9,556 bases of DNA from Spirochaetaceae bacterium (lineage in GTDB: Bacteria; Spirochaetota; Spirochaetia; Treponematales; Treponemataceae), in contig JAISVD010000078.1 in the NCBI GenBank assembly GCA_031271875.1, positions 1 through 9,556 of the forward strand. Direction: 5' to 3'. Every line of letters begins with the position of its first letter. Within the stretch, counting starts at the first letter, position 1. A program made the position numbers and the translations under genes. Below, piece by piece: positions 5,632 through 9,556 of the stretch. The notes beneath the pieces were generated by a model that worked only from the letters and a program-made list of their open reading frames with translations, was not told where the DNA came from and searched no databases.

Positions 5632-6168
5632 CAATTGCTTCCACTCTTGTTTAGTGATGCACGTGACATGCTGTGTTTTGACTGCGTTTATGAGCGGCCA
5701 CTCTTTATTTCTTTCAGTATGATGAAACCGAAAACCGCACTTTTCATTTACCCTTTTTGACTTCTCGTTACCGTCGAAATATCCGCACCAAAGAGTAGCA
5801 ATATCTAACGTATCAAAGGCATACCGCATCAGCCCGCATACTCCTTCCGGGATAAATCCCTGTCCCCAATGGGGCACGCCAATCCAATATCCTATTTCAG
5901 CCTCATCGGCATGTATATCCAGATTGCTCCTGTCTCCAATCAACAATCCAATGCTTCCTACTGCGGTATCATCGTTTTTGATTGTCACTGCATAGGTCTC
6001 ATCCGCAGAAAGAACCTCCCGGATAATGTCCCGGCTGTTTTCAACGCTTGTATGAACCGGCCAACCAGCTATCGGCCCGACAAGAGGATCTTTTGCGTAT
6101 TCGTATAGTTTCTCAGCGTCCGTTTCTTTCCATGGACGCAAAACCAATCTGGTTGTTTCCAATATCAC
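5623..6168 (-). CDS. GNAT family N-acetyltransferase (RimJ/RimL-like)
   Basis: 181 residues of the Acetyltransf_3 type, which transfers acetyl from acetyl-CoA to a protein N-terminus or a small-molecule amine; the substrate is unknown. It opens with the classic ETTRLVLRPWKETDAEKLYE. The acetyl-CoA pyrophosphate loop lies in GYWIGVPHWGQGFIPEGV (93-110, core GQGFIPEG). The C-terminal motif N-E-K-S-K-R-V-N-E-K-C-G-F (134-146) is the standard catalytic/binding segment. Translation starts at GTG 6168, because GAGGAG lies 8 nt upstream and the conserved N-terminus begins there. The gene is visibly more AT-rich than pbpC or the Ig-repeat gene, and its protein looks like those of anaerobic Firmicutes, so recent transfer is plausible. 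It has no functional link to its neighbours that I can see. Confidence 0.9.
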   Translation of the reverse strand: MILETTRLVLRPWKETDAEKLYEYAKDPLVGPIAGWPVHTSVENSRDIIREVLSADETYAVTIKNDDTAVGSIGLLIGDRSNLDIHADEAEIGYWIGVPHWGQGFIPEGVCGLMRYAFDTLDIATLWCGYFDGNEKSKRVNEKCGFRFHHTERNKEWPLINAVKTQHVTCITKQEWKQLQN

Positions 6169-6319
6169 TATAGTATCTCCTCAACAATCCAACAGTATGA
6201 CACAGAAATGATACAAGCAGCAGCCTGTCCTCATCGCATTGTTTATAGATGAGGGGAATTTTTTTCAGCCGGAAATTCACATCCTCCAAATCAAATGCCG
6301 TGATGTCAAAATCTTCTAC
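6113..6319 (-). pseudogene. Open, start-less coding-like fragment upstream of the GNAT gene
   Basis: Between the methyltransferase stop and the GNAT start, a minus-strand frame open from TAA (6320-6322) to TGA (6113-6115) reads VEDFDITAFDLEDVNFRLKK, continues KIPLIYKQCDEDRLLLVSF, and then runs out of frame into GNAT. The composition is protein-like, but there is no ATG and I recognise no family. It may be a decayed gene remnant, with the relevant part about 6190-6319. Chance openness over 69 codons is quite possible, so confidence is low. Confidence 0.2.
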
Positions 6320-6342
6320 TTATTATTAATCGAACCAAAATA

Positions 6343-7104
6343 TCAGCTGCCTTTGGTCCTGGCTATAAGCACCATAGTCCGTGCTTTCTCGTTATACGGC
6401 GAAAAGTCGAAATCACCGTACACTTCAGCGGAGGAGAACCCTGCGGCAAGGAGCAGCCGTTTCAGCTCTACCGCCGAGTACAGCCGCTGGACGAACTCAT
6501 GCTCCGTGCGTTCCCCCGCCTCGTCGATGATGATCCACCGGTTTCTCAGGCCCTCCCAGGCCCCGGCCACGGAAAATTCCGTAAGCACCGTCAGTTCCCC
6601 CCTGGTGAACCACTCTCCCTCGGTAAAATCCCGTACCGCGATCTCCCTGCCAAGAGCCTCCATGATGAACCAGCCTCCGGGTTTTACACACTCCCGGAGA
6701 CTACGGAGTATCTGCATATCCTCCTCTATGGAATCGCAGTACCCGAAGGATGTATACATATTGATTACCGCATCAAAGGGCTTGTCGGCGCGGAATTCCC
6801 TGAGATCCGCCCGGATCAGTTTCAGTTCCACCCCCTCCGCCGCCGCTGTTTCGGCGGCAGCATCCAGGTATGGCTGTATAAGATCAACCCCGGTCACGTC
6901 AGGGCCGAGTTTTGCCAGCTCCACGCTTATCCGTCCGGGACCGCAGCCGGCATCAAGCACGGACGAACCGGCCCCGAGCCCGGCGATTTTACAGACCGCT
7001 TCGGCAATCGCCGGCGCTTCGGCCCAGCGCTGGGAATCGAACATCACCGGGGCGAACCGGGTCCAGAACGACTCCTTTTCAAACCAGGAGAGAATCTTTT
7101 TCAT
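6343..7104 (-). CDS. Class I SAM-dependent methyltransferase
   Basis: 253 residues from ATG 7104. The Rossmann-type AdoMet fold shows motif I VLDAGCGPGRISVELAKLG (49-67), the acidic strand-2 end TGVD (71-74), RADLREF (98-104), the strand-4 motif FDAVINMYTSFGY (110-122), and post-motif VKPGGWFIMEALGREI (130-145). The substrate is not evident; a small molecule is more likely than DNA because no target-recognition domain or NPPY-type motif is present. A longer in-frame start exists inside the upstream OmpA gene. ATG 7104 is preferred because MKKILSWFEKESFW begins the conserved domain, and GGAG (complement of 7115-7118) lies 10 nt before it. Only 4 nt separate it from the stop of the large OmpA/Ig protein, so the two are in one operon and probably translationally coupled. 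Confidence 0.88.
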   Translation of the reverse strand: MKKILSWFEKESFWTRFAPVMFDSQRWAEAPAIAEAVCKIAGLGAGSSVLDAGCGPGRISVELAKLGPDVTGVDLIQPYLDAAAETAAAEGVELKLIRADLREFRADKPFDAVINMYTSFGYCDSIEEDMQILRSLRECVKPGGWFIMEALGREIAVRDFTEGEWFTRGELTVLTEFSVAGAWEGLRNRWIIIDEAGERTEHEFVQRLYSAVELKRLLLAAGFSSAEVYGDFDFSPYNEKARTMVLIARTKGS

Positions 7105-7108
7105 ATGC

Positions 7109-9556
7109 CTACTTCTCCAGAATGAATTCGACCCGCCGGTTTTTCCACCAGTTGTCCCGGTCTTCCCTGGCCGCCACGGGCTGCCGTCCTCCCCTTCCGA
7201 CTGCGGAGAGGCGGGAGGCGTCAACGCCGTTCTGGATCAGAATATTCCGTACCGCGTTGGCCCGCAGTTCCGAGAGCGGAACCAGCTCGTTCACCTCCTC
7301 CCGTTCGGTGCCGGTAACGTTATTCGCGTGTCCCTCGACGGTTACCCGGTAATCCTTGAACTTGTTCAGTATCTCCGCTACCCGCTTGAGCACGAAGTTG
7401 TTCTTTTCCACAACCTCCGGCGCGAGGGTATCAAAATCCGCCGCGTTCTCACGGAATATGATCGACGGAACCTGTATCTTCAGCACATCCCCGACCCGGA
7501 TAACAAGCACATCCACCGGAATGATACCGGTGACTGTCGAGGTCATTCCGTGATCTTCGGTTACCGTAAAGATGAAGGGATAGTCCGTCGCCGCCTGTAC
7601 CAGCTCGCCCTTGTTTGAACGACCGTCCCAGATAAGCCTCTCGGTGATCGAGTTTGTACCGCCGGTCTTCCAGAAGGGTGTGCCGTTGGGCGCGGTGATC
7701 TCGAAGGACCACTGGGTAATATTCGCCATGGTCACCGCCTTCAGGCTGATGAACAGATCATCATCAACGCCGTCATTGTCGGGGCTGAAATATCTGGGGG
7801 TCATCCTGACGGTCAGCTGCGGGGGCGTTATGGTGGATATAAATTCCGGTGTGGCGATACTGATACTATCTCCCTTTGTATAGGTGATATCAAGGGCGGC
7901 GTAGAAGCGCCCCTCGACGGTATCCCCCGCGTCGTTCCGTCCGTCCCAGTTGATTGCCGCAGGCATATCCGGGGTGTCTCCCTGGGACCAGCGTTTGACC
8001 ACATCGCCGGTATCGGCGGAAACAATAGCCGCCTGCCACGACTCGATCCCCTCTTTTATTGTGGTGAGGATGCTGAGCCGCTGGGTATCCTTTATACTAT
8101 CGCCGTTGGGTGAGAACGCCGACTGGGATGTGGTAAGGAACGCCTTGGGTACTCTGGCGTCAACGGTAATCCCCCTGAGTTCCGCTTCAGTCCTGTTGCC
8201 TGCGGCGTCGGTGGATCTGATGACAAAGCCGTATGCGCCGTCTTCGACACTGTTACCGGCCTCATCCGTCGCGTCCCACTCGAAGTTCCGGGCCTGTCCC
8301 TCCCAGCTGAAGCTGCGGATCACGGTTCCCCGGGAATCCTTGATTTCAGCTGTCCAGAGCTCCTCTTCGCTGGCGGACAGGTTTATGGGAAGCGCGTCCT
8401 TATTGCCGTCACCGTTGGGGGAGAAGAGCAGCCACGGCGCCGATACTTCAACCGCGGGATATACCGTATCGATAACAAAGGGCGGCGCCGAAGATGACGC
8501 AGCGGTTCCGTTTCTCGAAATAACCTCAAGAATAGCCGTATAGGTGGAGTCGGAAACCCGTGTCCCGTCATCGGCGAGTCCGTTCCACGATATGGATGCG
8601 GGAACTGAAGAGGCTCCGCTGAACGTCTTGACCGCCGCACCGGCGGCGTCGGAGATGGTAAGTGTGTACCGGTCGATGCCGCTGGTCTTGACAAGCGGCG
8701 TGAATACGATGCTGTCCTGCCTGCTGTCGCCGTTGGGTGAGAACGCCGTCTGGTTTGCTGTCAGGATGACATCGGTGCCTTCCGTATCAAGCCTGATGGA
8801 GACCGTAGTGGAGTTCCCGGTATTTCCGGCCCTGTCGGTACTGGTTATGCTGTAGCTGTACAGACCGTCCGGCACCAGGGCCCTGTTGTCGGTCATACCG
8901 TCCCAGGTAACCGACGCGGGCAGGTTCTGGTTGAAGGCCCAGCTTCTGACCGTCCGTCCCTGTTCATCGGTGATTGTCCCTGTCCAAACCTCCTGCTGGG
9001 ACCCCTCCTGGAATATCTGGATGGTGTCCATCACGCCGTCGCCGTTGGGCGAGAACAGCGCGGCGCCCGCCCTGATCGTCGCCGCGGGGGGAGTGATATC
9101 GAGGGTAAAGAAGGGGGAACGGGAAACCGGCTGGTAGCCGTTAATGTATGAAGCTGTCAGAACAGCCTGATAGGTCCCTTCGGGAAGCACCGTACCGGCG
9201 CTGTTTTTACCGTCAAATTCGATCTGTGTCGGAACCGTCCCTTCGCCGGAGAATGACCGTTGCGCCATATCCCCTGAATCGACGATTGAAAGCTCCCAGT
9301 CCACCAGTCCGCTGGTGACCGGAACGCTCGGGGTCAGTCTGATGGTATCCTTCACGCCGTTTCCGTTGGGTGAAAACGCGTTTTCGCTGATCGATATATT
9401 AATAGAAGGTTTATCCGTATTCAGAATAATATTGTCTATCCGTCCCGATGTCCTGTTACCGGCCCTGTCGGTTGAAGTGATCGTATAGGAGTAAACCCCG
9501 TCGGGCGCTATGGGCCCGATATCGGTTTTGCCGTCCCAGACCACTGTTCCGGGGGC
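7109..9556 (-). CDS. Large Ig-like-repeat protein with C-terminal OmpA domain (5' truncated by window)
   Basis: 815 residues are visible, and the frame runs off the right edge, so signal peptide and total length are unknown. Counting from the GTG at 9544, there are six FSPNGDG-type motifs at F57, F164, F268, F374, F477 and F586, each opening a FlgD-like/Ig-like unit of about 105 residues. Each unit also has a W-(D/N)-G strand and a (D)G-x-Y-x-Y/A turn. The N/D-G-D-G-x-x-D motif could bind calcium. The last unit leads to an OmpA peptidoglycan-binding domain (about 690-811) with VEGHAN (736-741), PLSELRANAV (756-765) and NRRVEFILEK. It is presumably an exported envelope or surface protein anchored to peptidoglycan. 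Its C-terminal 240 residues are paralogous to the lipoprotein at 3910-4872. A methyltransferase gene follows 4 nt downstream. Confidence 0.88.
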   Translation of the reverse strand, partial: APGTVVWDGKTDIGPIAPDGVYSYTITSTDRAGNRTSGRIDNIILNTDKPSINISISENAFSPNGNGVKDTIRLTPSVPVTSGLVDWELSIVDSGDMAQRSFSGEGTVPTQIEFDGKNSAGTVLPEGTYQAVLTASYINGYQPVSRSPFFTLDITPPAATIRAGAALFSPNGDGVMDTIQIFQEGSQQEVWTGTITDEQGRTVRSWAFNQNLPASVTWDGMTDNRALVPDGLYSYSITSTDRAGNTGNSTTVSIRLDTEGTDVILTANQTAFSPNGDSRQDSIVFTPLVKTSGIDRYTLTISDAAGAAVKTFSGASSVPASISWNGLADDGTRVSDSTYTAILEVISRNGTAASSSAPPFVIDTVYPAVEVSAPWLLFSPNGDGNKDALPINLSASEEELWTAEIKDSRGTVIRSFSWEGQARNFEWDATDEAGNSVEDGAYGFVIRSTDAAGNRTEAELRGITVDARVPKAFLTTSQSAFSPNGDSIKDTQRLSILTTIKEGIESWQAAIVSADTGDVVKRWSQGDTPDMPAAINWDGRNDAGDTVEGRFYAALDITYTKGDSISIATPEFISTITPPQLTVRMTPRYFSPDNDGVDDDLFISLKAVTMANITQWSFEITAPNGTPFWKTGGTNSITERLIWDGRSNKGELVQAATDYPFIFTVTEDHGMTSTVTGIIPVDVLVIRVGDVLKIQVPSIIFRENAADFDTLAPEVVEKNNFVLKRVAEILNKFKDYRVTVEGHANNVTGTEREEVNELVPLSELRANAVRNILIQNGVDASRLSAVGRGGRQPVAAREDRDNWWKNRRVEFILEK
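7808..9556 (-). repeat. Alternating two-type Ig-like repeat array (A-B-A-B-A-B)
   Basis: Unit edges on the plus strand, in protein order: A0 partial 9395-9556, B1 9074-9394, A1 8762-9073, B2 8444-8761, A2 8135-8443, B3 7808-8134. Type A units end in a STDRAGN/STDAAGN turn (TITSTDRAGN, SITSTDRAGN, VIRSTDAAGN). Type B units lack it and end in a Y-x-x-G or S-x-x-G loop (SYINGY, ISRNGT, TYTKGD). Like-to-like spacing is constant: 57 to 268 to 477 for B (211 and 209) and 164 to 374 for A (210). A 22-bp identity links B2 (8727-8748) and B3 (8100-8121). The array probably grew by duplication of AB pairs and continues beyond the window. Confidence 0.8.

Noticed and set aside
6196..6201. TATGAC upstream of the GNAT gene as a third WYL operator
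   Set aside because: Only a 6-bp half-site is present. The right arm at the expected spacing does not match, and no extended -10 lies at the conserved distance.
6229..6254. CCTCATC/GATGAGG hairpin followed by GGAATTTTTTT, resembling a plus-strand terminator
   Set aside because: No plus-strand gene lies upstream of it (GNAT and the methyltransferase are both minus), and on the minus strand no T-run follows. It also lies inside the coding-like fragment at 6113-6319.
6239..7618. Long 459-codon plus-strand frame across the methyltransferase and OmpA genes
   Set aside because: It is serine/proline/arginine-rich shadow coding, antisense to two genes with clear domain motifs.
1..9556. CRISPR arrays, tRNA or rRNA genes, insertion-sequence transposases, toxin-antitoxin pairs
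   Set aside because: None were seen. The regular repeats at 7808-9556 are protein-coding Ig-like units without direct-repeat/spacer structure, and no transposase or RNA-gene sequence was recognised.

Overview
The window looks like a piece of a spirochaete chromosome, most likely treponeme-like. This is an inference from protein style, not a database match. The signs are two OmpA-type proteins ending in a near-identical DNWWKNRRVEFILEK tail, proline-rich lipoprotein architecture, and long arrays of FSPNGDG Ig-like repeats. The genes on the left and far right are GC-rich. The middle part (about 4.9-6.3 kb) is visibly AT-richer and carries gene fragments, so it looks like a patch of past insertion and decay.

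Layout, left to right. Plus strand: the last 63 codons of an alpha-2-macroglobulin-family gene overlap by 4 nt with pbpC, a complete bifunctional class A penicillin-binding protein (the classical A2M/PbpC pair). A YafY/WYL-family transcriptional regulator follows, behind its own promoter. Minus strand: a start-less gene tail (3703-3876), a stem-loop, and an OmpA-family lipoprotein (3910-4872). Next comes a divergent intergenic region that contains a 32-codon remnant resembling the C-terminus of a class III aminotransferase. Plus strand: a small GyrI-like/effector-binding protein (5130-5591). Minus strand: a GNAT acetyltransferase with a GTG start, an unassigned open fragment, and an operon in which a very large, window-truncated Ig-repeat/OmpA protein is followed 4 nt later by a class I SAM methyltransferase.

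The most interesting signal is regulatory. A gapped palindrome, AATATGAC-N7-GTCATATT, lies before the WYL regulator. A near-copy (15 of 16 arm bases) lies 2.35 kb away before the GyrI-like gene. In both places exactly 8 nt separate the palindrome from an extended -10 box (TGTTATCAT and TGTTATACT). This suggests an autoregulated WYL regulator that also controls the GyrI-like protein as a small two-gene regulon. The GyrI-like gene has two further symmetric elements in its leader. The second notable signal is the large OmpA protein, whose roughly 105-residue Ig-like units alternate between two types in a period of about 210 residues. Its final unit plus OmpA domain is paralogous to most of the small lipoprotein, and both proteins carry GHAN where OmpA domains normally have GHTD.
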